This document shows, piece by piece, positions 20,265 through 29,956 of a stretch of DNA of 64,000 bases. Position 1 is the first letter of the stretch, and each line of letters opens with the position of its first letter. The position numbers and the translations under genes were made by a program. This stretch comes from Halopseudomonas oceani (lineage in GTDB: Bacteria > Pseudomonadota > Gammaproteobacteria > Pseudomonadales > Pseudomonadaceae), in contig NZ_PPSK01000004.1 of assembly GCF_002903165.1 (NCBI RefSeq), positions 1-64,000 on the forward strand. The letters run 5' to 3'. The notes under the pieces are model-generated. The model saw only the letters and a program-made list of their open reading frames with translations. It was not told the DNA's origin and ran no database searches.

Positions 20265-20290
20265 GGGCATCCCGACGAAACGGGATGCCC
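20265..20290 (-). terminator. Intrinsic terminator after asd
   Basis: A perfect 10-bp stem GGGCATCCCG / CGGGATGCCC with a 6-nt loop, followed on the minus strand by TTTGTGTTTAT. It lies between the asd stop and the usg start and separates their transcripts. Confidence 0.72.
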
Positions 20291-20325
20291 TGATCGTTAC
20301 CGCAAACGCGCCAGACGCGCCGCGA

Positions 20326-21438
20326 TCAACCTTCCTGCAGAATTCGCAGCATGCGGCGCAGCGGCTCGGCGGCGCCCCACAGCAGCTGGTCACCTACAGT
20401 AAAGGCCGACAGATACTGCGAGCCCATGTTCAGCTTGCGCAGACGGCCAACCGGTACACTCAACGTGCCGGTAACAGCAGTCGGGGTCAGGCCAACCAGA
20501 GTATCTTCCTTGGTATTGGGAATCACCTTGGACCACGGGTTGTGCTCAGCCAGCATGGACTCGATGTCCGCCAGCGGCACATCTTTGTTCAGCTTGATAG
20601 TCAGCGCCTGGCTGTGGCAACGCATGGCGCCGATACGCACGCAGATGCCATCAACCGGGATCGGGCGACCGCTGCGACCGATGATCTTGTTGGTCTCAGC
20701 CTGCGCCTTCCACTCTTCACGGCTCTGGCCGTTGGGCAGTTGCTTGTCGATCCACGGGATCAGGCTGCCAGCCAGCGGCACGCCAAAGTTGTCAGCGGGA
20801 AAGGACTCACTGCGCAGGGTCGAGGCAACAGTACGGTCGATTTCCAGAATCGCACTGGCCGGGTCAGCCAACTGATCGGCAACCGACGCGTTGATCGCGC
20901 CCATCTGGCTGATCAGCTCACGCATGTTCTGTGCGCCAGCACCACTGGCGGCCTGATAGGTCATCGCGCTCATCCACTCGACCAGTCCCTGATCGAACAG
21001 GCCGCCGAGCCCCATCAGCATCAGACTGACGGTGCAATTGCCACCAACGAACGTCTTGGCCCCGTCACGCAGCGCCTGATCGATGTTACGACGGTTGACC
21101 GGATCCAGCACGATAACCGCCTCGTCCTCCATGCGCAGAGTGGACGCAGCGTCGATCCAGTAACCTTTCCAGCCCTCAGCACGCAGCTTGGGATACACCT
21201 CACTGGTGTAGTCACCGCCCTGGCAGGTAATGATGACGTCCATCGGCTTGAGTGCTTCAAGGTCAAAAGCGTCCTTGAGCGCGGGAATGTCTTTACCAAT
21301 ATCCGGGCCCTTACCGCCCACGTTGGACGTGGTGAAAAACACCGGATCAATGTCAGCAAAATCATTCTCGTCGCGCATGCGTTGCATCAGCACAGAGCCG
21401 ACCATGCCACGCCAACCAACCAAACCAACTTGTTTCAT
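20326..21438 (-). CDS. asd: Aspartate-semialdehyde dehydrogenase
   Basis: Reduces aspartyl phosphate to the semialdehyde, feeding lysine, methionine, threonine and diaminopimelate synthesis. The 370-residue protein has the NADP motif [10 protein letters not shown] (residues 8-17), the catalytic Cys135 in [10 protein letters not shown] and the substrate-binding His in [11 protein letters not shown]. It is the typical gram-negative long form. It is flanked by hairpins on both sides, so it may be transcribed alone. Confidence 0.97.
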   Translation of the reverse strand: MKQVGLVGWRGMVGSVLMQRMRDENDFADIDPVFFTTSNVGGKGPDIGKDIPALKDAFDLEALKPMDVIITCQGGDYTSEVYPKLRAEGWKGYWIDAASTLRMEDEAVIVLDPVNRRNIDQALRDGAKTFVGGNCTVSLMLMGLGGLFDQGLVEWMSAMTYQAASGAGAQNMRELISQMGAINASVADQLADPASAILEIDRTVASTLRSESFPADNFGVPLAGSLIPWIDKQLPNGQSREEWKAQAETNKIIGRSGRPIPVDGICVRIGAMRCHSQALTIKLNKDVPLADIESMLAEHNPWSKVIPNTKEDTLVGLTPTAVTGTLSVPVGRLRKLNMGSQYLSAFTVGDQLLWGAAEPLRRMLRILQEG

Positions 21439-21477
21439 AACAACAACCCCCGTGGGGTAACAGATTCAAAGACACAT

Positions 21478-21499
21478 ACGCCCGGCCGAAGCCGGGCGT
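21478..21499 (-). terminator. Hairpin terminator after leuB
   Basis: A 9-bp GC-rich stem ACGCCCGGC / GCCGGGCGT with a CGAA loop (UUCG on the minus strand) lies 20 bp after the leuB stop. The downstream run is only ATGTGTCTTTG, so it is a moderate terminator. Confidence 0.6.
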
Positions 21500-21518
21500 A
21501 AATGGATAGTCAAACAGA

Positions 21519-22601
21519 TTACAGGTTTTTCAGTGCTGCTACTACGGCATCACCCATTTCCACGGTGCCGACCTTGCGGCAGCCTTCGGACTGAATGTCA
21601 CCGGTGCGCAGGCCCTGATCAAGCACCTGGCTGACCGCCTGCTCAATGGCATCAGCTGCCGCTACCTGCGCAAAGCTGTAACGCAGCATCATGGAGACCG
21701 ACAGGATGGTCGCCAACGGGTTGGCAATGCCTTGGCCGGCGATATCCGGCGCACTGCCGTGACACGGCTCGTACATGCCCTTGTTGTTCACATCCAGCGA
21801 CGCCGACGGCAGCATGCCAATGGAGCCGGTGAGCATGGACGCCTGATCGGAGAGGATGTCGCCAAACATGTTGTCGGTAACGATTACGTCAAACTGCTTG
21901 GGCGCACGGACCAGCTGCATCGCCGCGTTGTCGACGTACATGTGCGACAGCTCGACTTCCGGGTAATCCTTCGCCACTTCTTCGACTACCTCACGCCACA
22001 GCTGACTGGACGCCAGTACGTTGGCCTTGTCGACCGAGCAGAGCTTCTTGTTACGCACCATTGCCATATCGAAACCGACCTTGGCAATGCGGCGCACTTC
22101 GCTTTCGCTGTAAGGCAGCGTGTCGTAGGCCATACGCTCGCCATTTTCCAGCGTGGTGCGCTCCCGTGGCTTGCCGAAGTAGATACCGCCGGTCAGCTCG
22201 CGCACGATCAGAATATCCAGGCCGGAAACCACTTCAGGCTTCAGGGTCGAGGCTTGCGCCAGTTGCGGATACAGGATGGCCGGACGCAGATTGCCGAACA
22301 GCCCCAGTTCAGAACGGATCTTCAGCAGACCGCGTTCAGGGCGCAGCGCCGGATCAATAGTGTCCCACTTCGGGCCGCCAACGGCACCCAGCAACACCGC
22401 GTCAGCGGCGCGAGCGCGGTCGAGGGTTTCGTCGGCCAACGGCACACCATAGCGGTCGTAGGCGGCCCCACCCAGGTCGTCGAAACTCAGCTCGAAGCCG
22501 AGATTGAACTTGCTGTTGGCCACTTCCAGCACCTTGACCGCTTCGGCCATGATCTCCGGACCAATACCATCGCCCGGCAGGATCAGAATCTGTTTGCTCA
22601 T
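21519..22601 (-). CDS. leuB: 3-isopropylmalate dehydrogenase
   Basis: Oxidative decarboxylation step of leucine synthesis. The 360-residue protein contains [11 protein letters not shown] at the start, the substrate-binding [17 protein letters not shown] with three arginines, the [11 protein letters not shown] lysine and the metal-binding [12 protein letters not shown]. The ATG at 22601 has GAGG 7 nt upstream; the longer frame to 22619 lacks one. It is the last gene of leuCDB, but a hairpin at 22624-22650 precedes it. Confidence 0.96.
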   Translation of the reverse strand: MSKQILILPGDGIGPEIMAEAVKVLEVANSKFNLGFELSFDDLGGAAYDRYGVPLADETLDRARAADAVLLGAVGGPKWDTIDPALRPERGLLKIRSELGLFGNLRPAILYPQLAQASTLKPEVVSGLDILIVRELTGGIYFGKPRERTTLENGERMAYDTLPYSESEVRRIAKVGFDMAMVRNKKLCSVDKANVLASSQLWREVVEEVAKDYPEVELSHMYVDNAAMQLVRAPKQFDVIVTDNMFGDILSDQASMLTGSIGMLPSASLDVNNKGMYEPCHGSAPDIAGQGIANPLATILSVSMMLRYSFAQVAAADAIEQAVSQVLDQGLRTGDIQSEGCRKVGTVEMGDAVVAALKNL

Positions 22602-22623
22602 GTGTATCCTCATAATCATTCAT

Positions 22624-22650
22624 GGTGCACAGCGCAGCCCGCTGTGCACC
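22624..22650 (-). other. Intercistronic hairpin between leuD and leuB
   Basis: A perfect 10-bp stem GGTGCACAGC / GCTGTGCACC with a 7-nt loop lies 23 bp after the leuD stop. There is no U-run, so it is more likely an mRNA processing or stability element than a terminator; it may set different leuB and leuCD levels. Confidence 0.45.
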
Positions 22651-22672
22651 CGTTGTTCAGGTGCGGAACCTG

Positions 22673-23317
22673 TCAGCCGTTGCGAAACAGCCAGGGTTGA
22701 CGCTGTTTGTGACCGGCTTCAAAGGCGCTGATCGCATGGGCATCGCGCAGGGTCAGGCCGATATCATCCAGGCCGTTGAGCAGACAATGCTTACGAAAGG
22801 CATCGACTTCGAAGGCGTACTGTTTTCCGTCAGGACGGGTCACCGTCTGCGCTTCCAGATCCACCGTCAGTTGATAGCCTTCAGTGGCTTCACACTGCTC
22901 GAACAGCTCATCAAGCACCTCATCCGGCAGAATGATCGGCAACAGGCCGTTCTTGAAGCTGTTGTTGTAGAAAATATCGGCGAAGCTCGGTGCGATGACC
23001 GTGCGGAAACCGTACTCGTCCAGCGCCCAGGGCGCATGCTCACGAGACGAACCACAGCCGAAGTTCTCACGCGCCAGCAGCACACTGGCGCCCTTGTAAC
23101 GCGGAAAGTTCAGCACGAAATCTTCGTTGATCGGGCGCTTGGAGTTGTCCTGATTCGGCTGACCGACATCCAGGTAGCGCCACTCGTCAAACAGGTTCGG
23201 ACCGAACCCAGTGCGTTTGATCGACTTCAAAAACTGCTTCGGAATGATCTGATCGGTATCGACGTTGGCACGATCAAGCGGACAGACCAGGCCGGTATGT
23301 TGGGTAAAAGCTCTCAT
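22673..23317 (-). CDS. leuD: 3-isopropylmalate dehydratase small subunit
   Basis: Forms the isomerase with LeuC. The 214-residue protein has the swivel-domain motif [15 protein letters not shown] and the N-terminal [15 protein letters not shown]. Eleven bp separate it from leuC. The PA3119-type gene that lies between leuD and leuB in P. aeruginosa is absent here. Confidence 0.96.
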   Translation of the reverse strand: MRAFTQHTGLVCPLDRANVDTDQIIPKQFLKSIKRTGFGPNLFDEWRYLDVGQPNQDNSKRPINEDFVLNFPRYKGASVLLARENFGCGSSREHAPWALDEYGFRTVIAPSFADIFYNNSFKNGLLPIILPDEVLDELFEQCEATEGYQLTVDLEAQTVTRPDGKQYAFEVDAFRKHCLLNGLDDIGLTLRDAHAISAFEAGHKQRQPWLFRNG

Positions 23318-23328
23318 CGGGGCACTCC

Positions 23329-24756
23329 TCAGGCCTGCATCAATTCGCGAACATCAATAAAACGACCGGTCACCGCAGCGGCCGCAGCCATTGCCGGGCT
23401 CACCAGGTGGGTACGCCCACCGTTGCCCTGACGTCCCTCGAAGTTGCGATTGGAGGTGGACGCACAATGCTCGCCACTTTCCAGCCGATCCGGGTTCATC
23501 GCCAGGCACATGGAGCAACCGGGCTCACGCCATTCAAAACCGGCTTCGATAAAGATCTTATCCAGCCCTTCCTTCTCGGCCTGCGCCTTGACCAGGCCAG
23601 AACCCGGAACGACCAGCGCCTGCTTGACGGTGGCTGCCACCTTACGACCCTTGGCCACGGCCGCTGCTGCGCGCAGGTCTTCGATCCGCGAGTTGGTGCA
23701 GGAGCCGATAAACACGCGATCCAGCTTGATGTCGGTGATCGGCTGGCTGGCAGTCAGGCCCATGTACTTGAGCGCACGCACGATGGAGTCACGCTTGACG
23801 GCATCACTCTCGGCGGCCGGGTCCGGCACGTTCTGATCAACCGCCAGCACCATTTCCGGCGAGGTACCCCAACTGACCTGAGGCTTAATGTCTTCAGCGC
23901 GCAGTTCAATGATGGTGTCGAAGTGCGCATCAGCGTCAGAGACCAGATCTTTCCAGGCCTCGACCGCACGATCCCACTCGGCACCCTGCGGCGCAAACGG
24001 ACGACCCTTGACGTATTCGATAGTTTTTTCATCAACCGCCACCATGCCTACACGGGCACCGGCTTCGATGGCCATGTTGCACAGGGTCATACGGCCTTCG
24101 ACCGACAGATCGCGAATCGCACTGCCGGCAAACTCCAGCGCGTGACCGTTGCCACCCGCGGTACCTATCTTGCCGATCACAGCCAGCACGATGTCCTTGG
24201 CGGTCACGCCAAAGGGCAACTGTCCTTCAACGCGTACCTGCATGTTCTTCATTTTCTTGGCGACCAGACACTGGGTTGCCAGCACGTGCTCGACCTCGGA
24301 GGTGCCAATACCGTGTGCCAACGCACCAAAGGCGCCGTGGGTAGAGGTGTGCGAGTCACCACAGACCACCGTCATGCCCGGCAGGGTTGCGCCCTGCTCC
24401 GGACCAACCACGTGGACGATGCCCTGGCGCACGTCGTTCATCTTGAATTCGAGGATACCGAAGTCGTCGCAGTTCTCGTCCAGGGTTTTGACCTGGATGC
24501 GCGAGACTTCATCCGCGATGGCTTCCAGACCACCCTGACGCTCAGCCTTGGTGGTCGGCACGTTGTGATCCGGGGTGGCGATGTTGGCGTCGATGCGCCA
24601 GGGTTTGCGGCCAGCCAGTCGCAGCCCTTCAAACGCCTGTGGCGAGGTCACTTCGTGGAGAATGTGACGATCGATATAGATCAATGCAGAACCATCATCC
24701 CGTTGTTTGACAAGATGGTTATCCCACAACTTGTCGTAAAGCGTTTTCGCAGACAT
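23329..24756 (-). CDS. leuC: 3-isopropylmalate dehydratase large subunit
   Basis: Aconitase-family protein carrying the [4Fe-4S] cluster that isomerises isopropylmalate. The 475 residues include the three cluster cysteines in FIGSCTNSR and [13 protein letters not shown], and the substrate loop [12 protein letters not shown]. First gene of leuCDB, divergent from a LysR regulator gene with 148 bp between start codons. Confidence 0.97.
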   Translation of the reverse strand: MSAKTLYDKLWDNHLVKQRDDGSALIYIDRHILHEVTSPQAFEGLRLAGRKPWRIDANIATPDHNVPTTKAERQGGLEAIADEVSRIQVKTLDENCDDFGILEFKMNDVRQGIVHVVGPEQGATLPGMTVVCGDSHTSTHGAFGALAHGIGTSEVEHVLATQCLVAKKMKNMQVRVEGQLPFGVTAKDIVLAVIGKIGTAGGNGHALEFAGSAIRDLSVEGRMTLCNMAIEAGARVGMVAVDEKTIEYVKGRPFAPQGAEWDRAVEAWKDLVSDADAHFDTIIELRAEDIKPQVSWGTSPEMVLAVDQNVPDPAAESDAVKRDSIVRALKYMGLTASQPITDIKLDRVFIGSCTNSRIEDLRAAAAVAKGRKVAATVKQALVVPGSGLVKAQAEKEGLDKIFIEAGFEWREPGCSMCLAMNPDRLESGEHCASTSNRNFEGRQGNGGRTHLVSPAMAAAAAVTGRFIDVRELMQA

Positions 24757-24825
24757 GGGTTACTCCTGGGCATCAGACTGTGGCCACCGTCCCCTGCAAC
24801 TGCAGGCCCTGCGGCGACTCTTTCA

Positions 24826-24851
24826 CTGGGTACAGAATAAATTTTACCCAG
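24826..24851. promoter_or_regulatory. Inverted repeat in the leuC / LysR divergent region
   Basis: CTGGGTA (24826-24832) and TACCCAG (24845-24851) form a perfect dyad with a 12-bp spacer that is AT-rich. Size and place, midway between two divergent start codons, fit a LysR-type recognition site that could control both leuC and the regulator. Not tested. Confidence 0.5.
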
Positions 24852-24904
24852 AGATAAAACAAAGGAATATTATTTATAAAACGGATAGCCAACTGGAATA
24901 CGAC

Positions 24905-25786
24905 ATGGACACCGCGAACCTGCAGGCCTTTCTTGCCGTCGCCGAGACTGGCTCGTTCTCTCGCGCTGCCGAGCAGCTACATCTGACCCAACCTGCGGTC
25001 AGCAAACGCATAGCCATTCTTGAGCAGCAACTCGATGCACGATTGTTTGATCGCATTGCCCGTCATGTATCGCTGACCGAGGCAGGACTGGCCCTCAAGC
25101 CACGCGCCGAACAGGTGCTCAGCCTGCTAAATGATACGCGCCGTGCGCTGAGCAATCTATCGAGCGAAGTCTCCGGCCGTCTGAGCATCGCCACCAGCCA
25201 CCACATCGGCCTGCATCGCCTGCCGCCGGTGCTGCGCGAGTTCACCCGACGCCATCCGCAAGTCTCCTTCGACATTCAGTTTCTTGACTCCGAGGTCGCC
25301 TACGACAAGGTTTTACACGGCGAGATCGAGCTGGCTGTGATCACCCTGGCCCCCGAGATCGAGCCGCCGGTGATGAGCGAGCTGATCTGGCATGATCCGC
25401 TCGACTTTGTCATCGCCCCCGAGCACCCGTTGGCGCGCCAGAAATCGCTCGACCTGGCACAACTGGCCGACTACCCGGCGGTCTTTCCCGGCACCAACAC
25501 CTTCACCCACAAGGTCGTCAGCGACCTGTTCGAGCGCCATCACGTGCAGCCGCAGATCAGCATGAGCACCAACTACATGGAGACCATCAAGATGATGGTC
25601 TCCATCGGCCTGGCCTGGAGCGTGTTACCGCGCAGCATGCTCGACAGCCAAGTCAGTGTGTTGCCACTGCCGGGCGTGCACCTGCAACGCGAACTCGGTT
25701 GCATCTGGCACAGCGGACGCACCCAGTCCAACGCTGCCCGCGCGCTGATCGACCTGCTGCGCGACGCCCGTCGGCAATCAAGCTGA
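24905..25786 (+). CDS. LysR family regulator, divergent from leuC
   Basis: A 293-residue transcription regulator: N-terminal winged helix-turn-helix (NLQAFLAVAETGSFSRAAEQ, then LHLTQPAVSKRIAILEQQL) and a periplasmic-binding-like effector domain from about residue 90. The ATG at 24905 begins at the family-typical position; the open frame further upstream to 24755 overlaps leuC. The gene corresponds in position to PA3122 of P. aeruginosa. Control of leuCDB is likely from the divergent layout and the inverted repeat, but the effector is unknown. Confidence 0.91.
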   Translation: MDTANLQAFLAVAETGSFSRAAEQLHLTQPAVSKRIAILEQQLDARLFDRIARHVSLTEAGLALKPRAEQVLSLLNDTRRALSNLSSEVSGRLSIATSHHIGLHRLPPVLREFTRRHPQVSFDIQFLDSEVAYDKVLHGEIELAVITLAPEIEPPVMSELIWHDPLDFVIAPEHPLARQKSLDLAQLADYPAVFPGTNTFTHKVVSDLFERHHVQPQISMSTNYMETIKMMVSIGLAWSVLPRSMLDSQVSVLPLPGVHLQRELGCIWHSGRTQSNAARALIDLLRDARRQSS

Positions 25787-25909
25787 TTCCGACTTTCGGT
25801 TACTTGTCCAACCGCAGGAGCAGGACTATCTTCAAGCAAGAAGGAATTAGCCGAACAGCTCAGCAACACGCGGGCCTGCAGCGGCATCGGGGCAAGCAGG
25901 CCCCACTGA

Positions 25910-28900
25910 ATGGATCAGAAAACCATGCCAGGCAACACAGGCACTTCCCCACCGGATGCACTTTTCGCATCAGGGCTTCCCTTTAACGTGCTGTTCCATG
26001 GCATGCCCTGTCCTGCCCTGATGATCGAGCAGCGAACCAATCGAATCATCGACCTCAACAACGCCTTCGTTCAGCAGTTCCAGTGGCATAGCGATCACAT
26101 TCTCGGCCAGGACGCTGCCAGCTTTCCGCTCTGGGGCCGCCCGGCACAATGGCGCGCCCTGCTCAGCGAGCTTGACCGCAACAACTGCCTGCGCAACCGC
26201 TCTGTCAGCCTGCTCGGCCGCAACGGCGGGTTACAGCGCTGCCGCCTGAGCATGGACAGGGTCGACTACAACGGCGGACAGCAATTGCTGATCAGCTTGT
26301 TACCCCTTGTCCCCAGCGACCCGACTTATAGCAGTGAATTCTCCGACAACAGCGCCGCACAGATGATGATCGACCTGTCCAGCCGCCGCATTCTCCAGGT
26401 CAACCCGCCCTTCGAACGTCTCAGCGGCATGAGTAATAGCGCATGTCAGGGACGTACCGTTGCAGAACTCGGATTACTGCCGCAATCGGTCAGCGACCGC
26501 CTGCACACCAGGCTCGCCAATGGCGACATTCTGCAGGAAGAGGAACTGAGAATCCGTCTGCCCGGTGGCCAGAGCGCTGACGTGTTTCTGCACGCCGAAA
26601 CCGTGCTGCTGCGAAATAGACACAACCTGATTGTGACCATCCTCCTTTCTGGCCAACAGCAAAGTAGGGATCGAGCGCTCCGAGACAGCCAGGAACGCCT
26701 GCGCCTGGCGCTCGACGCTGCGCAGATGGGTATCTGGGACTGGAAGCTGGGCAGCGACACCCTCCACTGCTCCGCCCGCGCAGCCGAACTGCACGGTCTC
26801 GCGGCAAACGATTGGCAGGGCTCTGCGCGTGCGTTTATGCGACAAATCATCAGTGAGGACAAACGAGCTATCCGGCGCGCACTGGTCACCATCTGTCGGG
26901 GCCATCAAACCCATTACCGCCTGACCTACCGAGTGCCGCACGGCAAGAGCGTGCGCTGGCTGCAGGCAACAGCCACTCTGCATCTGGACTCGCTCGGACA
27001 ACCTGCCCGTATCATCGGCACAGTGATGGATATCACCGATCAGCGCAAAAGCCAGACTGCGCTGGTCGAAAGCGAAGCCAAGTTCTCTATGCTGTTTCAA
27101 AGCGCGCCTGACGCCTACTGCCTGATCCACTGCGACAGTCAGCGCATTATCGAGGTCAACCAGAGCTTTTCCCGTACCTTCGGTTATCCCTTGCTCGATC
27201 TGGTCGGAAATACCCCCCAACAGGCTGGCCTGTGGAGCAATCAGCCAGCCGACGCCGGGCTGAACGAAGCGGCCCGAGGCAGCGAGGACTTATCGGAAAG
27301 GGTTTGCACCTTCGCCACCCGCGACGGGCACGTACTGCTCTGCGAAACCTCCACCACCCGCCTGCGTATCAACCGCCAGAGATGCGTGCTGTTCAGCTTC
27401 CGCGACATTACCGCACGCACCCAAGCGGAAGCGGCCTTGCGCGCCTCTGAAGACAAGTTCGCCCGGGCTTTCAAAGGCAGCCCTGATGCCATCACCATCA
27501 GCGAGCGAATGTCCGGCCGCTACCTGGAAGTCAATGAAGGCTTCTGCCGCCTGACCGGCTACCATGAACAGGATGCCGTTGGACGCAGTGCCGCTGAACT
27601 GGGCCTGTGGGTAGAACCGGACCAACTTGACGAGCTGATACTCCAGATGGAGCTGCACGGCGGTGTCTACCACCAGGAGTTGGGGCTGCGCACCCGGGAC
27701 GCCGCCGAACGGACGGTAGCTGTTTCCGCCCAGCCACTGAAGGTCGAGGGACAGGACTGCGTACTACTGACGGCCCGCGATGTCACCGAGCAAAAACGCA
27801 TTGAAGCCAAGGTAAAGCACCTGGCCTACCACGACGCCCTTACCAATCTGCCCAACCGATTATTGCTCAGTGATCGCCTTAGCCAGCTGAACGCACTGTA
27901 CCAGCGCCATGCCCTGCGCGGCGCCCTGCTGTTCTTCGACCTGGATCACTTCAAGCATATCAACGACTCGCTCGGACACTCCTGCGGCGATGCCGTTCTG
28001 CAGGAAGTCACCCACAGACTGCTCGGCCGAGTGCGCGCCGAGGACACCGTAGCGCGACTCGGTGGGGATGAGTTTGTTGTCCTGCTCAGCGGGCTCAACA
28101 GCACGGGAACCCTCTTGCGCCAGGAAGTACAGCAGACTGCACGGGAGCTGCTGGATGCCATCTCCGAGCCAATGCAGGTCGAAGGCCACGCACTGCAGCT
28201 GAGTGCCAGTATCGGTATTGCCCTGATCCCCGAGCACGGCGACAGCGCAGAAGACCTGCTCAAACGCGCCGACATTGCCTTGTACCGGGTCAAGGAAGAT
28301 GGCCGTGATGGTATTGCCTTTTTTGAGCAGTCCATGCAGACCGTCGCCAGCGAGCGCCTGGCTATCGAGTCGGAACTGCGCAAGGCCTTTGGCACCGACC
28401 AGTTCAGGCTGTACTACCAGCCACAGGTGATCTACGGCAGCCAAAAGATCCTTGGCGCCGAAGCACTGTTGCGCTGGCACCACCCACGGCGCGGCGTCAT
28501 CGCACCGGCGACCTTTATCGACGTATTGGAACAGAGCAGCCTGATCTTTGATGCTGGACGCTGGATTCTTAACAAGGCCTGCCAATGCATCGCCGGACTA
28601 CTGGCTGATCAACTGATCGACCCGGAGACGTTCTGTCTCAGCGTCAACATCAGCCCTCGCCAGTTCCGTCACTCCACCTTCGTTGATGACGTCATGGGCG
28701 CCATACACCAGCATGCCATCCCGACTCGCTGCCTGAGCCTGGAAATCACCGAAGGTATCGTCATCGAGAACATCAGCGATACGATCGACAAGATGAACGA
28801 GCTACGCAGCCACGGCGTGCACTTCTCGATCGATGACTTCGGCACCGGCTACTCGTCACTCAGCTACCTCAAGCGACTGCCGGTTGATCTGCTGAAGATC

Positions 28901-29146
28901 GACCAGTCCTTCGTGCGCGACTCCACCAACAACGTCAACGACGCCGAGATCATTCGAGCCATCATCGCCATTGCATCCAGCCTGCACATGGACCTGATTG
29001 CCGAAGGTGTAGAAACCCGTGAACAGCTCAACTTCCTCCACGCCCAGGGCTGCAATCAGTTCCAGGGCTACCTGTTCAGCCCCCCGATCGACGAACACAG
29101 CTTTCGCACCCTGCTTTTAACTGGCGGCTTCGAACAACAACACTGA
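25910..29146 (+). CDS. Cyclic di-GMP signalling protein with five PAS domains, GGDEF and EAL
   Basis: Soluble 1078-residue protein predicted to make and/or break cyclic di-GMP. About five PAS-like domains are seen (near 28-125, 145-245, 262-380, 385-505 and 510-625), then GGDEF (about 640-800) and EAL (about 815-1070). The GGDEF signature RLGGDEFV is intact and is preceded at five residues by RAED, an RxxD inhibitory site. The EAL part has AEALLRW, NISPRQF, DDFGTGYSSL, KIDQSFVRD and AEGVETREQ, so both activities appear possible. No transmembrane segment. Start could also be the ATG at 25925. The ligands of the PAS domains are unknown. Confidence 0.92.
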   Translation: MDQKTMPGNTGTSPPDALFASGLPFNVLFHGMPCPALMIEQRTNRIIDLNNAFVQQFQWHSDHILGQDAASFPLWGRPAQWRALLSELDRNNCLRNRSVSLLGRNGGLQRCRLSMDRVDYNGGQQLLISLLPLVPSDPTYSSEFSDNSAAQMMIDLSSRRILQVNPPFERLSGMSNSACQGRTVAELGLLPQSVSDRLHTRLANGDILQEEELRIRLPGGQSADVFLHAETVLLRNRHNLIVTILLSGQQQSRDRALRDSQERLRLALDAAQMGIWDWKLGSDTLHCSARAAELHGLAANDWQGSARAFMRQIISEDKRAIRRALVTICRGHQTHYRLTYRVPHGKSVRWLQATATLHLDSLGQPARIIGTVMDITDQRKSQTALVESEAKFSMLFQSAPDAYCLIHCDSQRIIEVNQSFSRTFGYPLLDLVGNTPQQAGLWSNQPADAGLNEAARGSEDLSERVCTFATRDGHVLLCETSTTRLRINRQRCVLFSFRDITARTQAEAALRASEDKFARAFKGSPDAITISERMSGRYLEVNEGFCRLTGYHEQDAVGRSAAELGLWVEPDQLDELILQMELHGGVYHQELGLRTRDAAERTVAVSAQPLKVEGQDCVLLTARDVTEQKRIEAKVKHLAYHDALTNLPNRLLLSDRLSQLNALYQRHALRGALLFFDLDHFKHINDSLGHSCGDAVLQEVTHRLLGRVRAEDTVARLGGDEFVVLLSGLNSTGTLLRQEVQQTARELLDAISEPMQVEGHALQLSASIGIALIPEHGDSAEDLLKRADIALYRVKEDGRDGIAFFEQSMQTVASERLAIESELRKAFGTDQFRLYYQPQVIYGSQKILGAEALLRWHHPRRGVIAPATFIDVLEQSSLIFDAGRWILNKACQCIAGLLADQLIDPETFCLSVNISPRQFRHSTFVDDVMGAIHQHAIPTRCLSLEITEGIVIENISDTIDKMNELRSHGVHFSIDDFGTGYSSLSYLKRLPVDLLKIDQSFVRDSTNNVNDAEIIRAIIAIASSLHMDLIAEGVETREQLNFLHAQGCNQFQGYLFSPPIDEHSFRTLLLTGGFEQQH

Positions 29147-29279
29147 AGCGCCAATTCCGTCACAAACCCGACGCATGGCGGGGGTCACAGGGAACCCGGC
29201 CTCATGGTGAGCAGTCGATATCTGCATGAACCGCGTGCGTTTGCGGAGTAACAATCATAGGCAACAAGGAGTATTTACG

Positions 29280-29816
29280 ATGAACAAGTCTATGTTGACG
29301 GGCATTCTGGTCGGCGCTGCAGTGGCAACTGCCGGCGGCGCTATTGCAGGCTATACCGCGTTCGCAGACAGAACACCCACCGAGGCTGACGTTCTCGATG
29401 TTGCCGAGATCACTCAGACCCAGCGCACCCCTCGTGAAGTCTGCAACGATGTCGCTGTCACCCGGCAAAAGCCGGTACAGGACCAAAACCGCATTCTCGG
29501 CACCCTAGCCGGCGCGGTCGTCGGCGGTGCCCTCGGTAATCAGGTCGGCGGCGGTAACGGCAAGAAAATCGCCACGGTCGCTGGCGCTGCCGCTGGTGGT
29601 TACGCCGGTAACCGCATCCAGGAAAACATGCAGAACAACAGCACGTACACCACCACAGAGCGCCGCTGTGAAACAGTCTACGACAGCCACGATGAAGTGG
29701 TGGGCTACAACGTCAAATACCGCATCGGCGACGAAACCGGTACCGTTCGTATGGACCACAAGCCCGGTGACACCATTCCGCTGAAAGACGGAGAGTTGGT
29801 GCTGAGCAGCAACTGA
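29280..29816 (+). CDS. Glycine zipper 2TM domain protein, envelope
   Basis: A 178-residue exported protein. Residues 1-29 look like a signal or membrane anchor (ILVGAAVATAGGAIAGYTAF). The centre has a glycine zipper of the outer membrane lipoprotein SlyB/Rick_17kDa type (LAGAVVGGALGNQVGGGNGK and VAGAAAGGYAGNRIQ). The C-terminal part (CETVYDSHDEVVGYNVKYRI) is typical of the YMGG-like/2TM group in Pseudomonas. No lipobox Cys is present. AAGGAG lies 8 nt before the ATG at 29280. Single gene with its own terminator. Role probably envelope integrity; not known. Confidence 0.87.
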   Translation: MNKSMLTGILVGAAVATAGGAIAGYTAFADRTPTEADVLDVAEITQTQRTPREVCNDVAVTRQKPVQDQNRILGTLAGAVVGGALGNQVGGGNGKKIATVAGAAAGGYAGNRIQENMQNNSTYTTTERRCETVYDSHDEVVGYNVKYRIGDETGTVRMDHKPGDTIPLKDGELVLSSN

Positions 29817-29837
29817 TCATTGCTGGCGGTAAACGAA

Positions 29838-29867
29838 GCCGTAGCGCGCAAGCGTTGCGGCTTTTTT
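29838..29867 (+). terminator. Intrinsic terminator of the glycine zipper gene
   Basis: A 10-bp stem GCCGTAGCGC / GCGTTGCGGC (two G-U pairs) closes a GCAA tetraloop and is followed by six T residues. Confidence 0.85.
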
Positions 29868-29889
29868 CTGCCTTCCACGAAAGCTTTAG

Positions 29890-29956
29890 GGGCGCGACAT
29901 GTCGCGCCCGCCGCCCCAACGCACACCAGAAAGACCGGCCACGGCATGCCGCGGCC
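29890..29956. repeat. Pair of extragenic palindromes (REP-like)
   Basis: Two palindromes lie in the convergent gap before the finR stop: a perfect 20-bp one (GGGCGCGACA / TGTCGCGCCC, 29890-29909) and a near-perfect 20-bp one centred on CGGCATGCCG (29937-29956, one mismatched pair). This paired layout is that of repetitive extragenic palindromes in pseudomonads. Only one copy is in this window, so repetition across the genome is not shown. Confidence 0.45.

Noticed and set aside
23407-24840. Long plus-strand frame (477 codons) opposite leuC, and similar ones opposite trpB (13370-14581), purF, aroC and asd
   Set aside because: These are antisense shadows of conserved genes in GC-rich DNA; no ribosome sites and no family sequence.
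24757-24904. Leucine leader peptide attenuator upstream of leuC, or trp leader upstream of trpF
   Set aside because: No short frame rich in Leu or Trp codons followed by competing hairpins was found in either place.
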